Both the position numbers and the translations under genes were made by a program. A model generated the notes under the pieces. It had not been told where the DNA came from. It ran no database searches and saw nothing but the letters and a program-made list of their open reading frames with translations. A stretch of DNA of 64,000 nucleotides from Diphasiastrum complanatum (Eukaryota > Streptophyta > Lycopodiopsida > Lycopodiales > Lycopodiaceae), in NCBI GenBank assembly GCA_029204225.1, contig CM055092.1:15708715-15772714 (forward strand). The letters run 5' to 3'. Shown here in pieces: positions 1 to 13,900 of this stretch. Position 1 is the first letter of the stretch. Every line of letters begins with the position of its first letter.

Positions 1-921
1 CATCTCTCTCTTCTCTTTGAGAATACTTTGTGTTAATGAATGGTCTTGATTCTGGATTCCTACACCACCTTCCTCAGAAACCCAAGATCTCTAGAGTAAG
101 GAGACCTTGGAATCCACTTGTGATGCACATCTATCTATAAATACTGGTCAATCATACCTGAATACAACCCATCTGGCTGTCTATGGCCATGTGGAGAGCC
201 TATTGTCTCTCCTGCACCTAAACTGAGGTCCTCATCAATAACATGTTAGAGCCCTAAATGTAGTCTCACCCCATATTGCAGCCAAGCGAGCCTCTTGTTA
301 TATGAAGCATAGGACTATGCTAAACTAGCATGACATTATCTTGTTTTATTTGTTGGCTCTTCCTGTTCCAAGTCCCAAATTGATATCGAGGAATGGGTGA
401 GCCTCCTCCTTGGACGGGGATGCTCTAGAGAGCATTAATATATTGCGAGTCACCAATAATAGTGCTAAATGTCCATACACTTCCCCACCGAAAAAACATT
501 ACCCTGAATGTGGCATGTAAAAAGCAACACTTAAAAAGAACATCAACAATGTCGCGAACATGGTTGATGTTGAACCATACTGAACAATCAAGCTAAAGGA
601 GGTACATGAAGCTTTGTCAACGTACACATATATAACATCTCTAATCATTCTAATACTTTCATGTAATTATTTAAAAATGGGCTATCTAGTCTGTCTTGCA
701 TGGAAGATAAAAGTTTCAATGGCAAGAAGTGCTGCAAGCTTTATTTGGATGTATAATATTCTTCTTTATATACATTGTCCTTCCACCTGGAGTGTGTTCT
801 GCTTGTGGACGGCTATTCTTACCAGGGTCATTTTTGGTGTTGCAGTAGCTGAGGTAAGTGTAGTTCTGATCATTTAAGCTTGCAAAGTTCTTCAATTCTC
901 AAGGGTACCTTGTTAATACAG
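1..921. other. Upstream of first recognised exon
   Basis: No recognisable DUF707 exon was found here. A consensus donor (GCTGAG|GTAAGT, boundary 853/854) sits at the end of an open frame in phase 0, and a Glu before the Asp-Leu of the next exon is what the family shows. The residues before it do not resemble the family's usual N-terminal region, so I do not call an exon. Confidence 0.3.
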
Positions 922-3900
922 GATCTTCAACCTTCACGCAGAAATTTGCTGGCCATTGCAGCTGGTATCAAGCAGAAAAAATTTGTTGATCACATTGTGC
1001 AAAAGGTAATAACACTTTTTCGTCAGTTTTATTATCCTTGACTTGCTCTGGCTGTTGCGTAAGTAATTCACAATCTTGTTTAGGAATAATTTTTCATCCT
1101 TCTTAAGTACTGCGACGGGTAATTGATATTATTTGCAGTTTCCTCTAAATAACTTCACAGTTACTTGCTCTGGCTGTTGCGTAACTAATTCACAATCTTG
1201 TTTAGGAATAATTTTTCATCCTTCTTAAGTACTGCGACGGGTAATTGATATTATTTGCAGTTTCCTCTAAATAACTTCACAGTTATGCTGTTCCACTACG
1301 ATGGTATTGTTGACAAGTGGTATGACCTGGCTTGGACTCTGGAAGCCATACACATTGTTGCATTAAACCAAACAAAATGGTAATTTCCAGTATCATAGTA
1401 TCTTTAACACGCTTCTAGTAGAAGAGTATGCTTTCATGTTTATGCGATTATAATCTGTGATTTCCAAGTCATTGTTTTGCAGATGAGATATTTATTTGAT
1501 TGAAGAATAAAAATAGCAATTATAATGGTGTTCTTTTAGGCATGGTATTTACAATTTCGGCTGTGATGTGCCAGGTGGTTTGCGAAACGCTTCTTGCACC
1601 CTGACATTGTGGGGGCATATGAATACATTTTTATTTGGGATGAGGATCTTGGAGTTGAAAATTTTAATGCTCGGAGGTAGGCACCCTACATTGAAAGTAC
1701 GAGATCCTTAAATCTGGAAATCTAACTCTCTCTCAGCACTTATAGATTACTTCCTTACAGTGTTACTATTTCTTCTTCACACAAAAATACTTGCTTGAAC
1801 ATATAAAGCTTCTATGGGGAAACTGAATTCAATGGATTTTTATGAAAGTAAAGTATAGCTCATATGTTGTTGCATTACTGAAATGACAAATCTTTTCTAG
1901 ATATCTGGCCATCATGCAAGATGAAGGGTTGCAGATCTCTCAGCCTGCCTTGGATCCTGAGTTATCAGATGTTCACCACAGAATAACAATGCGCGATCGA
2001 AAAGTTACGGTTCATAGGTATACTTGTCTTCTGCAATTTCCTGACCAATGTTCAAATAATCTTGGCCGCTTGTGTGATAAATGCTGCCCTTGTTTGTCCA
2101 GTTATTATTCAGAGATGAACTGACTCGTTTTGTTGTGTAAATATAATCATTATTTTCTCCAGAAGGATGATAAAACATCGTGGAAATGGTTGGTGCTTGG
2201 ACAACAGCACTCAACCTCCATGTACAGGGTATGTACAAGAACATTCAAATGTTCAATTAGCTTTGTTTTGATTTAAAATCGCTCCTCATGCAAGTAATCC
2301 CAAAAGATACAAATCATGAATGAAGGGGTTTAGGTGCTCAGATGCTTAAAGAACTTCATATTAAACTGTAAAATACATGAGTTAAGAAGCTATTTGTAGA
2401 ATCACTAAAAAAAGCTGGTCTTTATAATTCTGTCAAAGATTCCCAGGCTGATAGGGTATGTTGCTAAATATCCAACAAAAAGTGGAAAGAATGTGGAATG
2501 ATTAGCAAGGAACAAACATACACAAGAATGTAGAAAAATGCAGTATTTACAATGTTAGGAGGTTTGCGATGGTACAGAAACGGATACAATTAGGTCTTAT
2601 GAAACATCAGTATAAGCTGGAGAGTACCTGCACTATTCTTAAGTGCCAACTATATAATGGTGTGCAGCCCTCCTACAAAGGAAATGAATATGTCATCAAT
2701 AATAATAATAATAATTATAATGATTGAGGGCCTGTGCCGGTCCTACTCATACTCCCATGACTCATTGGAGGATGCCTGGTCAAAAACTAATCCAAAGCTG
2801 CCAAATATTGCCTAGGAACAAGAGGGTTTGGTTAGGGTTTAAAAATGAACGTAGTGTACTTTTGACTGAATATTCACACAAGAGTGCAAATATATATGAT
2901 AAAGATAAAGTTCATTTAGAATGCCATTTACAACTGGATACACTGAAGCATTTTCAATGCAGTCCCTTTGAATAGAGTGTTTTGATGATTTCCGTCTAAC
3001 ATTTTCAGATTTTGTCAATGCAACATGTGCTGCCATTAAACTTTTCTGCTCATTTAACTCCATAGGTGGGTGGAGATGATGGCTCCAGTTTTCACTAAAG
3101 CTGCGTGGAGTTGTGCTTGGCGTATGATTCAGGTAATACAAGGAATTGTAGATGATCTTGTTCTCAACTGATAAAATCATATAGTGTCTTAGTTACAGGT
3201 TATTTCAGAATGCAATATAATGAGTTTCTTTATAGGCCATTCTTTTTCAAACATACCTTAGATACAATGGAGCTTATGTGCAGAATGATCTTGTTCATGG
3301 CTGGGGACTAGATTTCAAGCTTGGCTACTGTGTACAGGTACCTACTTATGAAACTCAATCAAACATAGGCTATGTATTGTCATGCATGTATGTTCTGAAA
3401 GATACAAATTTTTTATGAATATTTTAGCTGCTTTTGTGAAGTCTATTGGTTTTTGCTCAATTGACGTACTTAGGTATATATTGCACTCAAGAACCTGTCT
3501 GATTTCAAATCTAAGTATTTCAGCATTTTTGAAGCTTATCTCCAGAGTCCAAACACTATACTGTTCAAATCAATCCAAGCTAAGAAATCAGAGGAGGCAA
3601 TGATGCGAATCTGCATCAATCCTCATAGAGATGGTAGATCAAAATTTTCTGCTTACAATTGGCGCTTACTTTATAGGCTATAGCAAAACATTGGATGATA
3701 TTTATTGATGGATAAGCATTCAGCAATCTAAACTTGAATTCAAGACCTTCACATCGCTGATTCTCAAACTTCGATGTCTCTTTATAAGGCCAAGACCGCT
3801 AGAATGGGCCTGGCTTGTAAGTACTAAGTTCCAAGTCCTGGAACATGGAATTTCCAAGCAAGAACATAAAACTGAAATGAACTGAAGTAGGATGCACCAG

Positions 3901-6900
3901 TGGTCATTCCTTGCCATCCTCATCCTACGATGAAGAATGTTTTTGTCCCTCGCCGGGATAACATGTTGAAGTAGTCTGCAATGTGCTCATCTTGGGGCTG
4001 CACTCTGATCAATCTTGATAGGACCTGGTGCAATGCTTTGTATTCCCCTAATCGATATCTGTCAGTTTAATCAACATTCAGCAATAGCAAAAAACACTCT
4101 TCATGCTCAGTGTATGAATCTTGCAAATTTAGTTATGATTTTGAAAATCCTTTCGTTTTTTCAAGTAAAATGCAGGTTGAAGTGAGTGAAAGCAAACCAA
4201 CTTTTCACTAATGAGTGGCCTTGATATGTTTCTCCTTTCTGTGTATATAAATGGAAAGTCTACAACACTAAATAGAGGCTGTACTTTACCCTAATGGCAG
4301 CAAGCCTTTGCAACTCTGGTGTAAGTAGTCCATGAAACTTCCACTGCTTCATTCTTGCTTTGCCTTTGTGATCCTAATTTTATGGCAGATGGTACAAATG
4401 ACTGATGCCTGTAGATAAAGATGAACCAGTATGTTGCTTTGATCTTAAACGGGAACCACAGTGGATGCAATACATAATCTGCTGCATGCAACAAGAACTG
4501 CATCATACCCCATTGGCTCATTCAAATATCCTACAATACTAGCCTCAAGGATTCCTTGATGACCAGTGGATACCCTCAAGCCAGCCCATAGATGAAGCCC
4601 ATCATGGCTCCCTCTATCTTACAATCTTCAGGAATCTGAGTATATTTTAACAAACTTACAATTTTTCAATCCTCCTCTCAAATAGTATGGCTGAAAGCGT
4701 GAATTGCAAATTTTTGTCCAACCTTTAACCTGGCTTATCTGAACTGACGTCATTCCTAAATGATGACAAGGCATCAGAGCAAATTTGGCACATCTAGCAA
4801 ATTGGCGAATGCAATGTAAACGTATTCAAACTCAGTATTCCTATCCTTTTGGATGTCATGAATTTTCATTTGGAAATAATGGAAGCACCCTGGAATGACC
4901 ACTCATGAGTGTTGCAGTCTTCATTGACATTGTAGAACTATAGCTACACAATCATTGAATCAGCATTCTCTTCAAAAATTCTAGGAAATGACGTGTAATG
5001 CTTCTCAATGTCAAACTTGGAAAATTCTGCTTCTAGTTTACAACCAACACACGCCCACACGTGTGTCACTGTGAATGAATAGCTCACATTAAATCCTAAT
5101 TTTTCAATGAATAACTCACATTACAGCCTAACTTTTCAAAGAATAACGTACAGTCTCTGCCTTAGTCCGGCCACTAGCATCTATGCATGTGCAAACGAAA
5201 TTGCACACATAACTAGCCAAGCTGGTTATCGAAGGTCTTTCTCAAGTATCTTACCAACTACCAGAAACTTCATCTGAAACTAACTGCCACCCTTTTTGAA
5301 GCTGACATACCACCTCCAATTTCATCTATTCTCATATTAAATAGGCTTGACTAGGCCTGCCAGCCTCTCCTGCAGTTGTCATTGTCTGTATTAAACGTTG
5401 ACTTTATAACATGAAAAGGAACTGCTTCAGCCAAGAAAACCCTTTTTCATGCAACTCAGAACCTGATAAACTTTGCAATTGCCCAAGCTTTATTCAAGCA
5501 CCCTGATTTACCACCTCCAGTCTTGCAATTTGCCTCTTTTCCCATAATCTTTTTCTGCATCTTCATTTAGAATGCTTTTGAGAAATTTAAGTCTAGTTGA
5601 ATTCACTTATTGGGGTGTCTTTCTAGATCCTTTAACTCCATTTCGAGTGTTATAATGAAATACAACACTTTACGCCATTCATGGAATATCATATCGTAGT
5701 ACTTGCACTGCATTTTTTGTCCCTGAACCTCCATCTACCTTCACACCCAATGCTTGGCTCCCTAGGCCTCTTAGAAACCCTGCAAATGGTCATACATTCA
5801 ATAAGTAGTAAGAGAGCAGTGATCAACTGTGATTCTAAGAGAATTGTCAAAACAGCTCTTGTTTCTAGCATGTGCTTGAATTGTGCAACAAATGATTTTT
5901 AGCTCAATGCTTCTATATTATTTTGAAGCTTTGTTATTTTTCTCATTTAAATGCGTTTATGGGCCTTGCCTCTAGATTGTTGAGCTATTGCATACTAGGA
6001 ATTTGATGACTAGGGCAGCTCATTCTTATCGTCGATACCTCTTCTGTAAATTCTGGTAGTCTGTGTTTTGTTCTGTACATACGTAAGGAACAGATTGAAA
6101 AAATTGAATTTTCTCAATTTTCAAAGTTAGAAAAGGTACTCTTCCAAGATGAGTTAATTTCTTTTTGGAGAACGGTACAATTGGAGTATGTGTCTATATG
6201 ACATCTATAACTTAAAGTAGGATATCTAGGATAATTCTCAGTGGAAAACCTTTACTCAGAACAATGATTGGTGAATCCTTAATTCAGTGGTGAATCCTTA
6301 ATTCAGTGGAGACAGGAGTATTATACTTGACCGCACGTATATTGCAGAATCAGCTTAGATTTTATTGAACTTCTTATAGTACGAGTGGAAGCGCAGGATT
6401 TTTTTTTGAAGTTGTATTTTCCACTGTAAATACTTTATTACATGATTTTGGAGGGATCAGTTGACAAGTCATTTTTGGCACTTCATTGTTTGCAAAGGGT
6501 TGGCGGTGTTAATGCAAACAATTTATCTACCTTGACAGCAGCTAGTGGCAATTGACTGTCAGAAATATTCTTCCATCTTTCTTCCTTCTATGATGCCAAC
6601 ATAAATGTACTGTCACAAAGAATATGTATGATGGTTTGCCATTAACAATTTGATACGAAGCTTATGGTAATTACTTGGCAAAGTATAGGGGGACCGAACA
6701 GAGAAAGTTGGTGTAATTGATAGCGAGTATATCGTCCATCGAGGCATTCAATCTCTAGGAGGTCCAGGAAAAAGCAAGGTATGTGCAATAGTTCTTTGTT
6801 GGATTTGGTCAAACATGCTTCTGAGAGCAACCTCCATGATTTTTCGGATTCCATAACATAATAGCCAGATTATACTTTTATCATTACGCATTCATTGCTT

Positions 6901-9900
6901 GAAATATCCCAGCGTTTACCCATTCATTGTTTAAAGTACAAAGTGTTATGCACATCATTTTTCCAAGATGTATTTTTGGATCAATTCAAATCTGCAATCA
7001 CATTTGGTCTTTGCTTATTTGAATACCTTTTTTCTATAGACTGCCTAGCAATGTTGTGATTGTCAGCAGCAGTGATGGATGGCATGAAGTTTTAATTTGT
7101 GCAACTATGCAACCATACCTTCTTGGCTTTACCTTCTAAATTTATTTATGTGGAACCTTATCAGGTTGCAGAGATTTTCAATTAAGTTTCATCTTTTTCT
7201 GAAGAATGGATGAGTCAGAAGCAAAAGAACACCACAAAATACATGCCAGAAAGAGGAGAATGCAACTGTACTGATAGAAATATGGAGAAGAACCATAAGT
7301 CAGTAGGAGAACCTATGATCTCCAAAGTAATGAGCTGATCTAAGATGAGACCCTAGAGTTTCCAAGTTGGGGATGGCTTCGCAATAATAGGCCATATGGC
7401 TCATTAATGACCAATGAATGCCAAGCAAGAAGGGACCCAGTGCCCCAAAATATGCTATCCAAATGACACAATCGCAGCGAGTAACCATGGTCCATATAGA
7501 TTACTGTGGATGATATATGACCCTTAACCGTCCCGTCTTTATATCTTTTAGCGACTCTCTGATCAAGATGTGTCTGTCTATGATATGTAGATATAGGACT
7601 TACAAAAGTTTTCTCATAGGAAGATTAATGATATAAAGTTGACCAGAAAGGAGAGAAAAAACTATGAAATTCAAAAAGTTTCTAGGAACTAGCAAAGGTG
7701 GATTTTACTTTGGATTTCTCAAAAACATCATTTGTTGCACATTCTTTGTGAACAGATAGAGAGCAATTTAAGATCTGACTATTGTTGAGAAAAAGAAGGA
7801 AAGTTGGTGTTTTCTTCACAGTACTCAAAAAGAAATCAATCCATTACTTTTAAATTTCAATATAGATCAATCAAAACACCATAAAAGCTGGTGCCTAATC
7901 CCTCTATCCCAAAAAGAGCTCTAATACCAAGTTATGAGAAAATATACATGATCAAACACACATAGTGAAGAGGAGAATGCATAGATAGAAGAATGGACAA
8001 CAATCATATAATTAGTAGGAAAATCCATGATCTCCGCATGTCATGAGTTGATAAGATGAATATACTTATCCAATGAGTATTGATGCTAAGCTCAACCATG
8101 TAATTAAGAGCTAAGCATCTGATCAATCGGCCACAGATAAGTGAGACCTAAAGGCGTATATAAAAGTATAATATACCCTCCAAGGACTTAAGGTTGGTGG
8201 ACCATTGATGGGCATATGACTCAAAAAACGCTAACAAATGCCTCGTAACAAGTGATAAGCCAAGGTCATAAAGTGTAATTTCCAGATGATGACTATGAGT
8301 GAAGTATAGTTGCCAAGAAACAGGAACAAGGGAATGTTTGAATGGGAACATTTGATGGGGAGGGAGGAACAAGGGAATGGCAAATGATCACATCTAATAA
8401 TTTTAAAATATAGTCTTGACAACAAAGTTCAAGTACTCCAATTTTAGATAGTATGTTAAGCTAGGAGGGACGAAATAGGCCTTGCAAGACGAAAAAAAAT
8501 AAAAAAAAATAAAATAGGCCAAAAGCGAGAAAAGTGGTCCTGTATGGGAAACGATTGGGAACGCATTCCCTTTGCTATGGAAACGTTCCCCCATGTTCAA
8601 GTGTTGGTGGGAATGGGTTTCCTGCCAAAGTATGATATAAAAGATAGATGGTCAAGTTTTTATCATAGAAACTTCTCTTGTTCTTGTTCTACCTTTCTCT
8701 TGTAGTTGAATAAAATGTGGATCTAATGTTATCTAAAGTGTTTAGGGAGTTTTTGCTTATAGATTGTTCTGTTATGCTCTTATGTCTATGATCTTGCTTG
8801 TTTTTTTCTAAGAGTGCTAAAGTCTAAATCCCTAGTGTCCAACATGGCATCATAGCTTCTTTATTTCTAAATGCTTGTATGTTGTTCTTGCACCATGAAT
8901 TTGTTGGTAAGAAAAAGTATTTTTGGAATGGAAAAAATATTCAAGTAATAATTAGTGATTCAATAGAAGATCAAGAGACTCTTCAAGTGTTTTCTTCCTA
9001 TAGGAAAGACTTATGATCAACATATTAGGAGAACCAATTTATCAAATGGTGAGTTTACAAGTAAGACAATCAAGAAGAAGAGAATCCAGCTCAAGGAGGA
9101 AGACTAGAGAAAATTGGAGGGTATTGCTACGCAAATTCAAGAAAAATGCCCAAGATCAAGGAGGAGATCTGAGGCTAGGAAGGAAGTTAATGGGTTCAAG
9201 GTGGGGATGGTGGACACTTTTTGAGAGCTACAATATTTGACATTTACATGGCTTTTGTAGAGGAACATTCAAGGATCTTATAGAGCAAGTAATTATTGTG
9301 GGAGAGAGTAGAAAACAAAGATTTTGCTTCTATAACTCTTAACAATCTTTCGTCCTCTCATCAAGTTTTTGTCACAAGTCATATTAGGCTTTTTGACAAG
9401 ACGTATACTTGTAACATGCGAGGGTTTGACACATTTTTCTCTTAAAAGAAGAGATAATTATGAGGAACCATGCAGTTGGAAGCTTGGAACATGCTTTTGC
9501 AGCCAAAAGAAAGCAACAATGCAAGAAGGCTTACCATCAAGACACGAGGGTTGTTGGTAAGGTCAAGGGAGTCAACAAAAGCAAGGTTGGACAATTTTGA
9601 AGCAAGCAAGTCCAAACAAAGCAAGAAAGGTGGATGCTATTATAATGGCAGGTTTGGACCTTTTGAAAAATATTATTGACTATATAAAGGGAGTTTTATG
9701 TCTCATTTAAGAGCTATCAAAAGAAGCAAACAAGACATCTTGTCAAACACGTACTTGAGGAAGTGGAAATGAAATGAATGAGTTGCCTATTATTTTCTTT
9801 TGGGTAGTGATTGATGCATGCATATAGATTCCAGTAGTGTAATTGTGCATGTAACTCCGAGGAGAGAGCGATTTGCATCTTTGAAAGATCTAATTGTAAG

Positions 9901-10893
9901 ACACAAGGTGGCTCCTAAAATAAGTGTTAGTGATGACTCAGTGCATTCAATAAAGGTCCTAGTAGAATTTCCTATGAGGATGTCAACTAATGAAATCAAG
10001 TACTTTAGTAATGTTTTGTATGTCGATGGATTGGCTCAAAGTTTGCTACCACCTATTTGTCTTTAGTGCAATTGTCGATCAAATCAAAGTAGAATTCAAT
10101 GGGACTTAGTGTTTGGTGAAGGACAATTCTCATAATTACAAGTTGGTGGGAAAGAGCATAAGAGGATTCTATACAAGCTTTGTGCTATATTAGAAGTTTA
10201 GCAAGCATTTGTGGCCTTACAAGTAAGTTAAAAATTCAAAAGGTATGGCCAAACATACTCTCAAAGTTTATTGGTGCTAGAAAGATTGGATATAATATCT
10301 TGTCTCCCCCTACTCAAAGCCTTGATTTCGTTGCCTCTCTTTGTTGCTTAAAGCGTTTGGGATTTGGATGCTTGGATTCATAAACAACCTTTGCCCAATC
10401 TTTTTTAGATGCCCATCCTGGCCTCTTTTTGCCTTTATTACATAATATTATTAATGATTGGCATTTATGTTGAATATGCATACACATGCTTATCAACGCC
10501 CATTTGGTATCACACCGATTGGGTTGTGGAAACTCACGTAATAACATCTCAGTTATCTTGTTTTTGTCCCCTTGATCTTGTTGCACCCAAAGGGTTAAAC
10601 AAGTCTTGACCAAAGTATGAAAAAAAAACGTGAATTCTTCCGCCAGTATTTCCATCGAAGCGAATCCATGATCTTGTTGATTGGATTCTCCTTCGGAAAG
10701 GTTTCATCCTCTGCCTTTCCTCGGGAGACAATCCGCTATAGATTTCTCGCACTCGATCTGATTGATCCGATCCCGAGGCTTGTCCTCTTCCACCGGAAGA
10801 GGACCTTGGCCTCCTCCTTGAGCCTCCACTACTAGTAGGCATGCCTTTTAGGGAGAGAAAAAGAGAAAGATGTGAAAAAAGCTTTTTAGGGAG

Positions 10894-10977
<84 letters not shown>

Positions 10978-13900
10978 TATTAACGTCTTTTCCATGGCAA
11001 AAGACATATAAGACAAATAAGTACATATCAAGTATGTGGACCACATGGGAGCGTATGAAAAATGTCTCCGAGACTGAAAGATAAGCATATAAAATAGACC
11101 TAAATACAATTACAGTGTTTACTAAACCAAAAATGTATAAAGCAAGAAATAGCTATGTATAATGGGAGCAAGCTACAGATCATGTCTTGGAGGTGATGAT
11201 GATACTGCTGCTACTACTGAAGGAAGATGTAATACAAGCTACAGTGGGGAGTGAAACTGTGGTCTGTTGCCGTCGTCGAATGTAGGGAGGACGTCTCCTC
11301 GTGGTAGGACGAATAGGTCTGGCTGCAGGGTAATGCTGGGAGGTGCACTGCCTCTGATCTCTGTGGGAAGTCGTGTCCTCATCATCGACATAATAGAAGC
11401 ATCTCTCGGATCATAAGTGCAACACAACATGGATCCTCATAGGTAACAAGTGAGCACAAAGTAAGTGGTGTATCCCTGAACAAGCAATAGTATCTCCCGC
11501 GAATCTCATAATAAGCTGGGCAAATGAAGATAAAATGCTCCTCAGTCTCCACCGCACCAAGGGAACATAGCTGGCAGATCCTATCCTCTTGTGGGGTACC
11601 CTGAAACCGACCAATCTCAATCTCAAGCTGGTGTGAAGAGACACGGAGCTGACCCAATATGAATTTGAGACCATGTGATAACCCAGAGCGTAGGTAGTGT
11701 GGTAGAAGTGGGGCCCTAATACATCAGTCTCCAAAAAATGAAGCCAATAAAAGTCGGATTTGACACTCGACACGGAGCTGACCCAATATGAATTTGAGAC
11801 CAGTGATAACCCAGAGCGTAGGTAGTGTGGTAGAAGTGGGGCCCTGATACATCAGTCTCCAAAAAATGAAGCCGATAAAAGTCGGATTTGACACTCAACT
11901 GACCATGCCAAGCTCGATCAAGGTAAGCTCTATAGATGTATCGTCCGATGTAGTCATGGGTACCAGAAGGACGTGCAGTGATAGAGATACCGAGTGTGCC
12001 AAGAAGTCCAGAGGCCTGAGAGAACCAGACCAAATGGTAGCCCTGTCTGTTAAGGCTCTGAGATGAAATAAGAGTAGCTTGGGTATATCTCTGCTCAAAA
12101 GACTGGAACGCACTGACGCGCTGTATATATGTGATGACCTGGAGTAGGGCATCAAGGTACATAGGCGGGACCACAAACTCAGCAAGGATGATCTGGTGTG
12201 GAACTGAAGGCTTAGCCCGAATCATGCGTGAAAGCATAGTGCGCGAGATACTGGCCCAGTCAAATGAAGTAAGACCAGTGCACCATACAACTGATGCATA
12301 TAGGGTTGTAGGAGAAACAATGGTGTCAAAAAGCCGACACTTACTCGTGGCATCTCGAATAGACTTACGGAAGCAAAATCTCTCCATCTGGGCAGGAGAA
12401 GCATCTTTCCCAAGCCTACTAGAAGCTGCCTGTCTCATACTAAATATGGGACCAGTAAAAAGTGTGCCTAAGTAAGTGTAGGATGGAACAATCTCCAGTG
12501 GCCGACTGTCAAAAAGGAGCTCCTGTCTCAACATAAAGCTCCTGGAAGTGTTGAAGACCATCACCTTGGTCTTCGCAATGTTCACCCAAAGGCCCCATCG
12601 GGAACAGAAACCATGAAAACAATCAATTTGTCTCTGTAGCCCCTCTCTAGTAGGTGTGTTGGCTGACTCTGACAAATCCCCGAGATACTCGACCAGAGCT
12701 ACCCATGAGCACCTCTTACCTTAGACCGAGAAGGTCTCTGAGAAGACGAGATGAACGAAGACTGAGAGCCAAGGAATACTAGTTAATACTGTCAAGTAGA
12801 AACTGTGTAAGCCTCATGGTGAGTCCCGAAAGATCATGCTTGTTTCTTGAGTGATGCATTTATGATCTTGCCCTTCCATTTCCTTTGTGTGTGGTTGCGG
12901 ATCTTAGTGGTGGATTAGCTTTTTTGCTTTGTGGATTAATGTAGGTTTCAGCATTCAGGTAAACTAAATAGGCTGGATTTGTGGTGTAAATCTTGCATAT
13001 CCTCTTACAATCCAGTTCTTGACGTTCTTGGTCTGTTCAAGAATCAAGAATTGAGTGTTTCTTGATCCTTGGACTTTCAAAATGCTGTTTAGTCTTTAGT
13101 TTCTTGTTTCTTGTTTTGTGGAATGTATGGTAGCTTAGTTTAGATTGTTAGGATCTGTTCGTTTCGTTTTGCAGCAAGTACGTAGCATTTGGTACTGTTT
13201 GAACAGGCATGCAAGCATTAAAGAACAGTATACAAGAAAAAATTTCTTGAGCACTAGAGATGACGATTTAAAAAAGGATTCTTATATTCAACTACTGAAA
13301 AGGTCAAGCACGGAACTGAAGAATAAAGGAGTTTCCAAGACGCAAGCTTGAAGCAATCATTTTCTACTCTACTCTTCTCTGAGTTCTAGAAAGCATAATA
13401 TAGTTCATCTGAATTGCATGCCTTCTAACAGATCTCCTACTTTCTATAGCTAATACTGCCACCGGCATTGCCAGATACAACCTTCTAAAGTGAATTGCAT
13501 GAATTCCACTTAGTTGTGTTCGCTATGATTGAATAAATCCTTCTTCCTCATGCATGACATGCTTGAGGGTATGGCATATGCAGCATCTAAGTATGACAAA
13601 TTTTCAGCAGGACTGATGATTTGGGTGTTGACTAGGCTGACCAACAAGAGATGTAGTAGCCTTGCTAAAGTGCAAGTCCACATGGCACATGATCGGCACA
13701 AAACAAAATGCACAAAAATTTGACAATAAAGTTGAATAAATAATGAACAAGTTAACTAGTATCCCAAAAGACCTCCTAAGTGAATACTTTGGTTTCAGTT
13801 TATACGAAACAAAATTCTTGCGGATTCAACCATATGCTCTGTTTTAATACCTGTTTTTTTAATTTAAAAAAATAAAACGTTCCAACCCAGTACGCTCCGG

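Noticed and set aside
614-853. N-terminal exon of the DUF707 gene
   Set aside because: The donor and phase fit, but the translated text does not resemble the family and no good start or acceptor is evident.
10549-11109. 186-codon - strand frame across the GA tract
   Set aside because: The Leu-Ser run is simply the microsatellite; only the part from the ATG at 10842 looks protein-like.
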